The translations under genes were made by a program, and so were the position numbers. Below, piece by piece: positions 35,840 to 47,400 of a stretch of DNA of 64,000 bases. Each line of letters starts with the position of its first letter. The first letter of the stretch is position 1. The DNA comes from Nissolia schottii (lineage: Eukaryota; Streptophyta; Magnoliopsida; Fabales; Fabaceae): NCBI GenBank assembly GCA_003254905.1, contig QANU01015964.1, positions 97,007 through 161,006 of the forward strand. The letters run 5' to 3'. Below the pieces are notes generated by a model, which did not search any database, was not told where the DNA came from, and saw only the letters and a program-made list of their open reading frames with translations.

Positions 35840-38275
35840 ATGTGGAGATCACCGCGAGTCTCTCATCTCGTGAGTGTCTCTCTCTCTCTCTCTCTCTCGT
35901 CTTCCTTTGCTTAGAATCAAACAAACACTGCAATTGCTTAGAATATTTGCATGTCGCTCTGTGCAGGTTGCTAGATTGAGTCGAGTAGTTAAATTAAGCG
36001 ATGCTCAGGCTAAGCATGCCTGTTACTGTCAACTATCCACTCCTCTTTCTCATTCTCAGGTACCAAACTAATTAATTACCTAACTCATAAATTCCGACTC
36101 ATGCTGATACTGATGCATAGTTGAATTAATTTATGTCGCAGGCAATTTGTGATCCTCCCAAACACGGAGCCAGAGAGGCACCGAAGAATTACATCGGCCG
36201 AAATGTTTCTAGAAAAGATAAGGACAAGTATCTTCTCTCTACTGTAAGTATAGTAATGTGGTGCCTCATAGATCTTAGCCAATAAATCTGAACTCGTTGC
36301 TTTAAACCGAATAATGCAAAAATGCAGCTTCTTGAACTCAACGACAGTAAGGAGGCTGTTTATGGTGCTCTTGATGCCTGGGTTGCCTGGGAACAGAATT
36401 TTCCCATCGCCTCTTTGAAAACCATATTGATTGCTCTTGAGAAGCAACATCAGTGGCATAGGGTTGTTCAGGTATCACTCTCGCCTCCTTCCCTTTCTCT
36501 TCCATCGTCCTTGTCTGGTGATGAAAAGTGAACATGAAAGATAGGATTATGCAAGCATGTAACTAAAGAAATGTTAGAATGGGGATGCATTACAAATGAA
36601 ATTGGAATGGGATAACACAGCCTCAGGCTGAGTCTCTATAGTACTCTTGTTTTCAGTTATAGTAGATCAGGTTGCTCTTCAACTCTGATTAAATTATGTG
36701 CTTGGAATTAATCAAACTTAAACACGGTTACTAGAAAAAGCCTATCACTCTGAAAAATATGACAAACCTTTTAATGTGTCTATATCTCTGGTGATTGAAG
36801 TGAATGCTGCTTGGTTGGATTGTTGTTTACTGTTTACTGTTTAGTACTTCTAAAAAAAATGATTTTGCACTGAGGAGTTTATCATTTTCGTAGAGGTCAA
36901 TTTATGTGTCCCAGTGACCAGCTACTTCTTTTGTTTGTACAAGTTTCTTATAGTCTAATAATTCTCTATGTAGAAGTTGACCAATCTTATGGCCTTCCTT
37001 CTTTTGCTGATGAAGTTATAATTTTATAATTTTTTTATAGCATTTCATGATTTTGGCCTGGTTTATTTGTGTGTTAGTTGTAGGGTTTTTTTGCCAGTTT
37101 TTAGCAACTGAAAATGTTTGTACTTTTAAGTTTTGGGGAAAAACGTAACTTCTAATAGAATTTCAGCTGAGTTCAGTATTATTCAGTAAATTACTCTGGT
37201 GCTTTAGGTGATCAAATGGATGCTGAGCAAGGGGCAGGGGAACACAATGGGAACATATGGTCAATTGATACGAGCTTTAGATATGGACCATAGAGTGGAA
37301 GAAGCACACAAATTCTGGGAGGTCAAAATCGGCACTGATTTGCATTCAGTTCCTTGGCAGTTGTGCCATCTCATGATTTCAGTATACTATCGAAACAACA
37401 TGCTCGAAGATCTTGTCAGGGTACGTTTTCCATTTTTGACATTACTTATATAGTTATATATTTTTGATAAGTGCTAGCACATATTGAAGTTTTGAATTTA
37501 CTTCTACCGATGATCATTTGATCATTATGGACATTGTCCTGATATTAGAACAAGGTAATTTTGGTTTTTGTTAGATTTGGATGTCATCAATTGAACTACG
37601 CAGCTGACCCCCAATTAGTGGAGAGAAACTTGGTTATTGTAGTTGTTGTTGTGTGCTACAAGTGTCTATCGATATTAATCTGCTATATCTATTACCTTAC
37701 TGCTAAAATATCCCTGATTTTGTTTGTTTTAGTTCTGCCATGCTGAATTGATTGTTTGATGGGATAAATCTATTTTAATCACAGTTGAATGTTAGATTAT
37801 CTTCATTTACCTGAATACTTTACTGGTCATTTCTTTTTGGGAGCATAAGCAAATAATTTATCTATCTTGTGGTGTATGTCAACTTGCAGATTGTCTATTC
37901 TACTGTAGGTTAACACTTAATAATGAGCTTGCACCCTTACTCTTTTTCAACAGCTATATATATTTTTATTTTTACTCACATTGACCTTTGCATTATATTT
38001 TTTTTGCTTGTGATAAAAAGCTTTTCAAGGGACTGGAAGCTTTTGACCGTAAACCTCGGGATAAATCTATCATTCAAAAAGTAGCAAATGCATATGAGAC
38101 GTTAGGCTTACATCAAGGGAAAGAGAGGGTACTGGAGAAATATAGCTATCTCTTCGCAGAGGAAGGATCAACTAAGAAACCTGGAAGGAAATCATATGAG
38201 GCAAAGAAGAAAACTTCTCTCCTCACTGAAAAAGGCAACACAAAATCTAAAAAGGCCTCGTGTGAGGAAAATTAG
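35840..38275 (+). CDS. Short PPR-family protein, At4g18975/At4g21190-like
   Basis: Coding exons: 35840-35869, 35967-36059, 36142-36243, 36328-36471, 37208-37420, 38021-38275; 837 bp, 278 residues. The first exon reads MWRSPRVSHL and stops at donor GTGAGTG just before a (TC)n run. The N-terminus is basic and poor in acidic residues, suggesting an organelle transit peptide. The core (KEAVYGALDAWVAWE, then QWHRVVQVIKWMLSKGQG, then TYGQLIRALDMDHRVEEA) is the helical-repeat core seen in a small group of plant PPR-superfamily proteins needed in plastids or embryos. Some Arabidopsis relatives are annotated as chloroplastic. The C-terminus is Lys/Ser-rich. Organelle RNA binding is a family-level expectation; nothing here shows the target. 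Few canonical 35-residue repeats can be counted, so it is an atypical PPR. Confidence 0.88.
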
Positions 38276-39223
38276 AAGTAAGGTATTCTTCATACCAATA
38301 ATTGTTTGATTAATTAATTTTGATATTGAACTGCTACGGTTCCAAAATAGGGCAAGATCAAATTATTTAGAGCTGTGCTGCTCATACATAAAAGTTCCAT
38401 TTCAAAAGAAATGTGTTCCTGTTTCTAGAGAAAGAACCGCATATTTCCTTATTCCTACTTTCCTGCTGAATTTTCTGAACAAAGAACTTGATGCTTCTTT
38501 TTTCCTCCCTTTTCAATTCTTAATGTGAGATCTCATGACTTGCAGCTGGATGTCTGAGGATATAAGGTTTATAGTGCTTCTAATAGCATCAGCCGACTTT
38601 GAGGAGGCAATAGTTTAAACGGTTTGTTCCTTATCTCGCTGAGCTTGTCAAACTATAACAAGAAAGTAAGAAACAGCAGAATCAAATTGATTTATGGTGC
38701 AACATTCACTTGAGTTTCATCTAGATTTCCTATTCTAGAAATTGTAGTACCAAGGGAAGCTTGTAGTAGCCTTATCAAGTCTTCAATTTGTGAATACCAA
38801 ATCCATTGTGTTGCGTGGATGCTACTGCTAGTGTGCTATTAGTGGCATTTGGGTGTGGGGGGTGGGGGCCACTAGGTAGAACAAAAAGTTGAACACCTGA
38901 AATGTTACAAATCGAACTTATTCTTTCTTTGATGGTTTTGTTTTCGGGTTACGCTCATGATATATGTGTGTATATATATATGTGTGTATATATATATGTG
39001 TGTATATATATATATGTATATATATATTGTTTTCGGCATTGCATTTTGCTGACGTTTATTAATGGATGAATTGTAAAAGCATTCCTCACATCTAATTAAA
39101 TTATCACTGTTACGTATAAAGTCTTCCTTCTTTTCGTCGAAACTGCGCCTTATAACTTTGTGGTAATTATTCAACTGAATTGAGATCAGAGCACGAGACT
39201 AAGGTATGGGAATGGTCACAACG
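38276..39223. other. Convergent intergenic region between the PPR gene and the monooxygenase gene
   Basis: The two genes are tail to tail here, so this holds both 3' ends. A compound (TG)/(TA) microsatellite spans 38958-39030. Confidence 0.6.
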
Positions 39224-41635
39224 TCAGATCAAATAATTAGCAAAATCCTGTTCTGCTTGCTGAGCCAAGTCATCATCCTCCCATTCGTCACGATAAGACT
39301 CAGGTTTCAAAATCTTGTCCTTAGATGCGACCATGTACATTTGCACTCTCCATTCTTCTATGCGAGGAACTCCACACTGATCCGCAATCCAGTTATCGTA
39401 GTCCCACTGCCATATGACATAATCCCAAACATCAAGATATCAAGATAAACAATTTACATAGACATAATAGACAAGTAGGCTCAAATATATTCTCAAATTT
39501 GTTTGTGTTAAAAGAATGTACCTGAACTTTGGCCAAGTTATGAGTGTAACGCTTAGGAGTGCCAGATGCCTCAAGTGAAGAGTAAAATGCTTGAATGTCT
39601 TCAGTCATCTCCTCTTTTGAAGGAAGTGCAATGCGATTAGACAAAGTTCCAGCTATCCACTTGCACTGCAGTTCGAACAAGGGAAAGGGAACAACCTGCC
39701 ATCAATTTCAATCACACATTAATATAAACCGAATTGTGATATCAACAGATTTTTGAATTTTTTCTTGCAAGGCAAAAGGATGGGGATGACGAATGACTAT
39801 GACATTGAGATGAGAATAACCTTCCAAGGCAACCCAACAAATGAAAGCCATGGGGCCAATGTTGGTGGAAAAACATGCCTGTACAGTGGTCCTACACGGT
39901 TGTCTTCTACAGTCACTTCCCCCTTGGTTTCAAGGAATGGGAATTCATACTTGTAGCTGATAAATGAACAAACAATGGTCATCACTAATCAACATTAATT
40001 CGCCTTCCTCACTTTATTAATATATGCATTAGTTGAGTGTCTCAATTGCAGGGTTTTCAATAGATTAGAAACTGATATAAAACTAGTAGAGGATGCTCAC
40101 AATACCCCGTGCAGTGAACTATGAAGTCAGCACAAACTGCATTCCCGTCTTGGAAAACCACTCTACCATCTTCATGAACGCCTTCAATCTGCTTAGTGTA
40201 AATACTAGCGCTTCAGTTCAGATCAAACATTCAACAAATTGATGGATAGTACTCATGAAAGAATGATATAGCCATCCAATTCTCACCATGGATGATGAGT
40301 TTTACCATAGAATGAAGCCACATGTTATCATGGCCAGGCAGCTTGCCAAGTTTGTCTTCGTCAACCAACCTAACCGCAATGTGGACTTGTTTAGCAAGGG
40401 TGGCGATGTCTCGAGAGATGTCAACGGCACTAGCAGCACCACCTATTAGAACTACGACCTGCCCAAAGTAGGAATCCAAAAACTCTTAAATCAGATCACA
40501 TGGAAATGAAGGCAAAATCATGGTTGCCAATTATACATATTGGACGAAAGATAAAGGAAGCGGGCACGTACTTGATCTTGAAAAGGCTCAGGTGTCCTAT
40601 AATTGTGGCTATGCACTTGCTTCCCTGGCCACGTATTAATCCCTGGAAAGAGTCTAAATTGTTACATGGAAACCATATAAAAGCATAAATAATGAAGTAT
40701 CATCTCATCTGCCTGGTATTCTGTCACTTGCTTGAATACTCCAATGGAGAATTTCCTTCACTAATTTATGTCTAAGAATGTTCTGCTAAGAGTAATTTTA
40801 TGTCAATTTTATTTAGATGGTAGTGTTATATCAACTTACCCAAATAAAATGTAAAATCGAGTATAAATGTATTTTGAATGCTGCTACCTCATGTCTTAGT
40901 ACTTGAGGGTTCTTTTATATATTGAGAGGATCCACTGTTATTGCTAAACTAATTTTAGTGGCTTACGGCCAGTCTAATGTGGGTAAAGAGAAAAATAATT
41001 GTGATATTTGTGAGGAATTTTTATTTTTTGGAAGCTTTGTGTGGAGAAAGAAAATAACCAGGAATATTATCAGCAACGCGAGGCTGAGCGTAATGTCCAT
41101 TGCAAACCACCACTGCATCGTAAATCTCATCCGAACAATCCCCATCAGCATCGCCGCCAGATCTACTATTGAACGGTCTAGATCTCACCCTCCACTTTCC
41201 TTCTTCTCCCAACCCAGTAAACACCACCTCCCTCTCAAACCTCACCAATTCACCGATCCCGAATTCAGCGGCGAAATCCCGAAGGTACATCAACACCTCT
41301 CTGTGACTCGGGTACCTCCTCGTGTCCCTCCCCTTCTTCCCCTCTCTCCTCCCGAACGGGTAATCCAAGAATCCCATGCACTCCCGAGGCAGATTCGTTC
41401 GGAGCGAGTCGTACAGGCTCGAGTGCACGATCCTCCGGTTCGGGTCCAAACCTAGCGGGTCGGATTCCACGTCCGGAGTGTAGACCCAGGTTCCGCCCAC
41501 TTGGTTGCCTCGCTCGAAGACAACCACTCGGTGGCCTTCTCGCTGGAGCTCCCGCGCAGCGACAAGGCCGGCGGCGCCCGCGCCGATGACTGCGACGTGG
41601 CGCGGCGTGATTGGAGGGGGGATTGCGGCGGACAT
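39224..41635 (-). CDS. Flavin-containing monooxygenase, plant S-oxygenase (FMO GS-OX-like) type
   Basis: Uses NADPH, FAD and O2 to oxygenate soft nucleophiles. Plant GS-OX members S-oxygenate methylthioalkyl glucosinolates; outside the Brassicales the substrate is unknown. Coding exons (minus): 41635-41059, 40642-40572, 40458-40306, 40188-40106, 39956-39821, 39695-39522, 39406-39224; 1377 bp, 458 residues, normal for the family. The FAD Rossmann motif GAGAAG is at 18-23, followed by the GGTWVYTPDVESDPLG block. The FMO-type PGKQVHSHNYR segment spans the exon 1-2 junction region and the NADPH motif GGAASA is at 222-227 (usual form GxSxSA). HCTGYKYEFPFLET is typical. The first exon is GC-rich (41080-41640), unlike its surroundings. 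In-frame ATGs upstream (41692, 41722) could extend the N-terminus. The gene looks intact. Confidence 0.95.
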
Positions 41636-41717
41636 GATGGATGGGAGTGGCCGTAGGCAACTGGCGATTATTGATTTGATTGGCGGTGGCATGGGCGCTC
41701 CCAGCTTTGACTTCCTA

Positions 41718-41719
41718 AT

Positions 41720-41758
<39 letters not shown>
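41718..41758. repeat. (TA)n microsatellite just upstream of the monooxygenase gene
   Basis: About 20 TA units, ~85 bases upstream of the chosen start codon and therefore within or next to the promoter or leader. Confidence 0.9.
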
Positions 41759-41760
<2 letters not shown>

Positions 41761-41849
41761 CAGCTTAAGCTAGCTAACCATATACATCTAAAAATATACA
41801 TTATACATACATCACGTAATTATATAATATTAAATATAGTTAATAATAT

Positions 41850-42150
41850 CATTTACAAGTTTGTAATATTTGTGCACTCCTAAAATAAAGTTTATGCATT
41901 ATTACGTATAATGTTTATGAATTTTTTTAAATAAAGTTTTTTAATAATTTTGTAATGTTTGTGCATTCATACGTATAAAATTTGTGCATTACTATTTATA
42001 ATGTTTGTGTATTTTTAAATAAAGTTTAAATTGCATATAACTATAGACTTGTACTGTAGTCCAAATAAAGTTTGTGCATGAATGCACATAAAGTTTGTGT
42101 TTAAACGTCTCTAATGTTTGTACTTTAACGCCTTTAAGCTTGTGCTCTAT
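41850..42150. repeat. Diverged short repeats around TAATGTTTGTGCATT
   Basis: Irregular repeats of (T)AA(A/T)GTTTGTGCAT or close variants, spaced ~15-40 bases, at least eight occurrences between 41850 and 42150. Similar in motif to the minisatellite at 46.4-47.1 and 56.3-56.9 kb but more decayed. Confidence 0.55.
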
Positions 42151-42708
42151 TTTTGGAAATTGTATTGTATACGTATAATAATTATTAATTACCTAATTTG
42201 AATGGTGTATGTATGGGGTATGAAATTGGATGTACACACAACATATTATATTATAGGTACCGCCAAATAATACTTTCTATCTTTTCTTGCTTTAAAAGTT
42301 ATTCTTCTTATAAAAATGAGAAATAAACTCATTAAGAGACCATTTATCCCTTTATGATCAGTTATAACTGACTTTAAACTAAATTTTATTAGAAAAGAAA
42401 CCCAAAACTATTTTCACGAGCGATTATCAAATAGTTATAATTGTAGTGCATTTAGTTTTGAAGCAAGATCTGTCATGTCCATTATGTACTCCCTTATATT
42501 TCATTTTACTTTATGTTTTATTAAAATCGTGTTCAATGTAATCGAACTTGTTTCAGCCGTGTTACTTTTGGCAAAGCGTTTTTTTTAAAAGAAAATTCTT
42601 TAGCCGTAGTAGCCTGTTTTAGTAAAAGAGGTCAGACTCAGACCATTTTCAAAGCCTATTTCAGTAAACAGGACTCAAACCCAAAACTTTTACCATTCAG
42701 AGTAATGT
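42151..42708. other. AT-rich intergenic DNA
   Basis: No gene. TACTCCCTTATATTTCATTT near 42487 resembles a MITE end of the 'ctccctccgt' type, but its partner was not found. Confidence 0.35.
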
Positions 42709-43251
42709 CTTATCCACTAGACTAGCATTACTTTTTGCAACATTTTATGTCATCATATTTATTAATATAATTTTTTCATTTAATTTTTTTAAAGAAACCA
42801 TAATATAAAGAATCTCTATGACTCTCCCACACTCACACTCTCATCTGAATAATGTAAGAGAGTTTTGCTGGCATTTTTCTTTTTATTTTTTGTTGGTCAA
42901 ATGCCATATATTCTGTTTATGATCTTACTATCACATACTAAGCAAGAGAATTGGTGATATACATAACAAAGTTGAGCAAACTTTTTTGGGATATGGACTT
43001 TGGTTTCTTAATGATAAAATCAATGGATGAAAATTTGATTTTTCTTTCACATAAAGGATATTCACGTTGTTCATACTTGTCTTTTGATCTGTTTCTTCAT
43101 GGGCATACCCCCAGCAGCTTGCAACTTTAGAGTTTCAATTCTTTATTGAAAATGTCTTTTTGATTCATATTGAATTTATACATTCTTGCTTATTATATAG
43201 TAAATGTTATATATTAAGTTAAATTCTCTCCATTTTCTCAAGAAATACCTT

Positions 43252-43284
<33 letters not shown>

Positions 43285-43661
43285 TAGTTTTTTTACTTTA
43301 GAATATTATTATATTAAGAAATTAAGTTATTAACAAAAATAATACTTTGTTATGATTATTTTTGAAAATTAAAAAATTGCATATTTTATTTTATTTTAAA
43401 ATTTATTTTTTATTTTTTATGATAAAAAAATACACAGATAGGTCTATCACTGATATATGACATTTTACCAACAAAAAACAAAAGGAAAATGCCAGCAAAA
43501 CTCTCTCACATTATTCAGATGAGATGAGAGTAAGTGTGGGAGAGTCCTAGGGACTCTTTAGATTAGGGTTTCTTTAAAAAGAAAAATTAAATAATAAAAT
43601 TATATTAATAAATATGATTGCATAAAATGTTGCAAAAAGTAATGCTAGTCTAGTGAATAAG
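42709..43661 (-). mobile_element. Long-TIR non-autonomous transposon, copy 2 (953 bp, inverted relative to copy 1)
   Basis: Arms 42709-42925 and 43440-43661 are reverse complements of each other. The unique core 42930-43210 is the reverse complement of 24290-24555 in copy 1, about 90 percent alike by eye (for example TTTCAATTCTTTATTGAAAA, GTTTCTTCATGGGCATA). The TA run at 43254-43278 lies in the AT-rich spacer. Just outside the tips, CCATTCAGAGTAATG (left) and the complement of CATTGCTGTGAATGG (right) are also similar, so the true termini may extend ~15 bases further. Confidence 0.85.
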
Positions 43662-45624
43662 TCATTGCTGTGAATGGCAGAGGCAATGCTTCTAAAATTC
43701 TACAAACCATAACAATGAGACATATGCAATTTGAACTATCTCGTTCCTCAAATTCCTATTGGAACTTTCATCCGTACGAGCAGCGAGTTATTCAATCCTT
43801 AGCACAAGTTAGTCTCACTCCTCAAGGAAATAAAGTTGAGGTTAACAAATATTACAAAAGCAGAAAAATAGAACAAAACAATATATTCACATGCGTTAAA
43901 TGAAATTTATTATGAGGTCCATTACAAGATATAGGGCACAACATTAATATTTAGTCTTTGGACAAAAATATTAACTTGTAAGTGATACTCTTGATGTAGT
44001 AATCTAATATTGACAATAAATTCTGTCAAACAATAAGCCTATCTTTTGACCGACTTATTATTTACATGGAACCTAATAATTGTTACATATTTATTGCCAC
44101 AGGTGTGCATATAATTCGGCCAAATACTGACCTTCCTTTGGGCCGATCAATATCTACATGAATCATATACCCACAACATTCTTTATGTTCCAAAATAAAT
44201 TAACTTTGATAAGAGAGACTACTTGGCAACATATTGCCTCAATTAATTTACTTAAAGAACTCTTATCCTTAAAAAAAAGAATTGAATGCAAAATTAACAT
44301 AGTAGGATCCAAAATATTTATTATCACAAGTGTTCATATAATTCGGTCAAATATTAATTTTCCTTTGGGCTGACCAATATTCACTTGAATCACACGATCA
44401 CTGTTTCCTAATGTTTTAAAATAAACTGACTTTAACAATAGAGACTACTTTGGTAACATATTGTTTCGGTTAATTCATCTCAAAACTTATTTCTTTATAA
44501 ATAATTGAATCCAAAAACACAAGAGGATTCAAAGTATCATCAAAATTATTGCCAAAATTCTTTAAGTGAACATTGGATCACAAAATTATAGGATATTACA
44601 TTATTTTCAAAAGCTTTAGGATTCTATCATATCCTTAATTAAAAAAAAACTCTAAATTTAAGGATATTATCTTAAGGATATAAAATCAATCAAATCTTAT
44701 AAAAAAAATCCTTTAAAAATAATTAAATTCAAATCCATTAAAATAATATTTGATTTTGGACACTAAAATAGTCATAACCAAAAGACAAAACTTCTTGTTC
44801 CATAAAAGGAACAGAACGACGTTAAATGCATATAAACTGAATGTAATCCAAAGTCCAAATCCAAGATGAAATCAAATGACTACATTGTAGGATCATGGCA
44901 CTTAAAATCATTATCCATATATATATATGAAATCAACACCTGAGGACAAATTGATGGCTCTATTCCACAGCATTGTATAAAAAGAGTAAGTTGAATCACA
45001 CTAACGTGAAATTTTGACCTATGAAATTAAAATAGCTAACTTGATGGCTACTTTATAGTTTCCCTTTTCTTTCTTCAATTAGCATCATTCAACATTAATT
45101 CATAGTGTTATATATACATATAACATGTAACAAATTCTAAATCCTTTAGTATCCTAATTCTTCGATCTACGATAGCAAATTAATAGATGTCATTAAAATC
45201 ACTAGAAACTCAATACACATAAGAATAAGCTAAAAAAACATGAAAATAAGTGATTCTGAGAACTAAATCCATATGTGTGTGTGTTATAACATCCAAACAC
45301 ATAGCATAATTTTGAAATTTCAAATTACAAGTTTATGTCATATGAAGCCAAATTAATGGATACTGGACATACACAAATCAAGATTACATGAAACCAAAAT
45401 CTTGACATTCTAAATCAAAACATAAAATCTGTAGTATTATTCATCATCTAAAAGGATAATTCCAAATCCTTCATCATATCCAATTTGATGTTAATTCACT
45501 ACTGAATCCATGGTATATCCAAAATTCAATTTACGTTAGCCAAACCAAAGTTCAATCATCAACAAAATTAAAACTAATTTTTTTTTTAGAATCCTTATTT
45601 TCTCAGTGATTCAACAATGGAGGG
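43662..45624 (-). mobile_element. Degenerate internal region of a minus-strand LTR retroelement
   Basis: Lies between the long-TIR element and the primer-binding site at 45625-45637. It contains a tandem duplication of about 226 bp (44101-44326 and 44327-44545); both units begin with (T)CATATAATTCGG(C/T)CAAATA followed by CCTTTGGGC(C/T)GA. No gag or pol reading frame survives. Assignment as retroelement leader DNA rests on its position next to the PBS. Confidence 0.5.
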
Positions 45625-45637
45625 GGCTCTGATACCA
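45625..45637 (-). other. Primer-binding site for initiator Met-tRNA
   Basis: TGGTATCAGAGCC on the minus strand, complementary to the 3' end of plant tRNA-iMet, the standard primer of copia and many other plant LTR elements. Two bases (AG) separate it from an LTR ending in ..CCTAACA. Confidence 0.85.
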
Positions 45638-45639
45638 CT

Positions 45640-46000
45640 TGTTAGGAATTCTTAATTCTTTATTATCCCAAAACCATCTATGTTAAATCATTAAGAAGAT
45701 AAATAGAGTTGATGCGAAAGCGTACCTGGATCTTTAGGAATTGATATTGATGTTTGGAGATGCGGTTATGTGCAGCTCTTTCGATGGGAAGGAGACTGCA
45801 AAGTGATTTTGATGTGTTGGGAACCAAAACTTTCCTTACCTATTTATAATTGGCTAGTGATTCCATAAAATCCTAAAAGCCAATAAAAATAGATGGATCG
45901 ACTATTATCCATTTTAGTCCCAAAATAAAATAGTTTGACTTATTACTTTATTTAATTTCGTTAAACATTAGTGACACCAACATATTATAAGTCATAAAAA
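45640..46000 (-). mobile_element. 5' LTR of the minus-strand retroelement (outer end uncertain)
   Basis: Read on the minus strand the LTR ends GAATTCCTAACA at 45640, directly before the PBS. A TATA-like TTATAAATAGG sits at 45849-45839, a plausible R-region promoter about 200 bases from the LTR end. No second LTR copy was found in the window, so the outer boundary (46000 here) is a guess and the element is truncated. Confidence 0.65.
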
Positions 46001-46389
46001 ATAGCTAATATAATTATATTCATAATTATATATATAACCCAAAAAAAATAAATTAAGGAAATATAATTTGAAGTCCTTATGAGTGGCTATTAAACACACC
46101 CTTAAATGTGTTAAAATGGAATATAATTTTTGAATGATTAGGTTGATCCATAAAGTATATCAACCGTTCATCCAATATATAAACACACACACATATATAT
46201 CAACCATTTTTTTTTTTTTGTGAAATCACTCGTTAATGGGATGGACCGTCTGTCATTTTAATTCACTATGGGTTAGTGTAAAATATATCAACCATGAGTT
46301 ATGAAACCCTTTTCCACATTTTCATTCCTCATTTTTTTTTTTTACTCCAACTTAAACCAACAAACAACCATAAAATCTTTCGGGATTTT

Positions 46390-47400
46390 TTTAGTGGTAC
46401 TAGGTATGCAATGTTCACTGAACAATCAACGTACATAACTGTATGACATACATTGAGACAGACGTTTGAACAAATATTTTTAAATAAATGAACAAATATT
46501 ACAGAACTGATAAATAAACGTTTTCACATATGAAAGTACAATAAAATGAGATTCGGGTCGCATTAACTCGAGAAAAGTAACGATGCATACTATCTCCTAT
46601 TTTCCCACTTACACTCTAAAACGTATATATCCATGCTCCCTCATAAACAAATATTATAAAACAAATAAATAAACATTATCGAATACAAAATAAATTGTCA
46701 CACTCTCTATATTGCTGCCCACACCCACTCTCGCGTAAACAAATATTACACCATAAATAAACAAACATTATAGTACGTGGAAATAAACGTTACAAAACTC
46801 ATAAACAAACATTATAACATACATAAACAAACATTATACTACATAAAAAATGAAGAATTAAACAAACATTACACCACTCCTCAACAAACATTACAACACA
46901 CATAAACAAATATTATGTCACACTGACCATTGCACTACAAAGAAACAAACATTACAGTAATAAAAAATAAGCATTACAACACACGTAAACAAACATACAA
47001 ATATAAACAAACATTACACCACACAAAAATGAAAAAATAAACAAACATTACAACATTCTTGAACAAACACCACAACACACATAAACAAACAATGCACCAC
47101 TCTAAAAAATTATAAAACATAGCAAAATGCTTTCGTATATGCTCTCTATAACATCTTTAAAAAATATGAAAAAAATACAAAACAAGGAAAAAGGCAACAA
47201 ACAAAAAAAAAACAAGAAAAGAGTATAAGAGAAGAAGAAACTGCGTAAAATGAGAAATAAAGGAAGGTTATAAGTAAAAAAATTGAAAAATAAAATGAAG
47301 AAAGAGTATAGAAAAAGAGAGTAAAAAGGGAAAAGAAGAAGACGAGTGTGGAAGTGAGCGAGAGTGAAAGAGAGAAAAGAGAAAATCTTGCAGTTATATA
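46390..47400 (-). mobile_element. Minisatellite-bearing repeat element, copy A (minus orientation)
   Basis: From about 46440 to 47110 the plus strand is dominated by AAACAAACATTACA-type units (about 20-25 bp, more than 20 copies), that is TAATGTTTGTTTAT on the minus strand. Flanking unique parts (TTTTAGAGTGTAAGTGGG; CATATGTGAAAACG on the minus strand) match copy B at 56.7-56.9 kb, so this is a dispersed element with an internal minisatellite, not a lone satellite. No ORF. Confidence 0.75.

Noticed and set aside
38958-39030. Possible functional repeat array between the PPR and monooxygenase genes
   Set aside because: It is a simple TG/TA microsatellite with no larger structure.
40922-41455. 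177-codon open frame on the plus strand
   Set aside because: Antisense shadow of the GC-rich first exon of the monooxygenase gene, ending in Pro/Arg-rich low-complexity sequence.
41265-41660. 131-codon minus-strand frame rich in Arg and Pro
   Set aside because: An alternative frame of the monooxygenase exon 1. The accepted frame carries the FAD motif and splices correctly.
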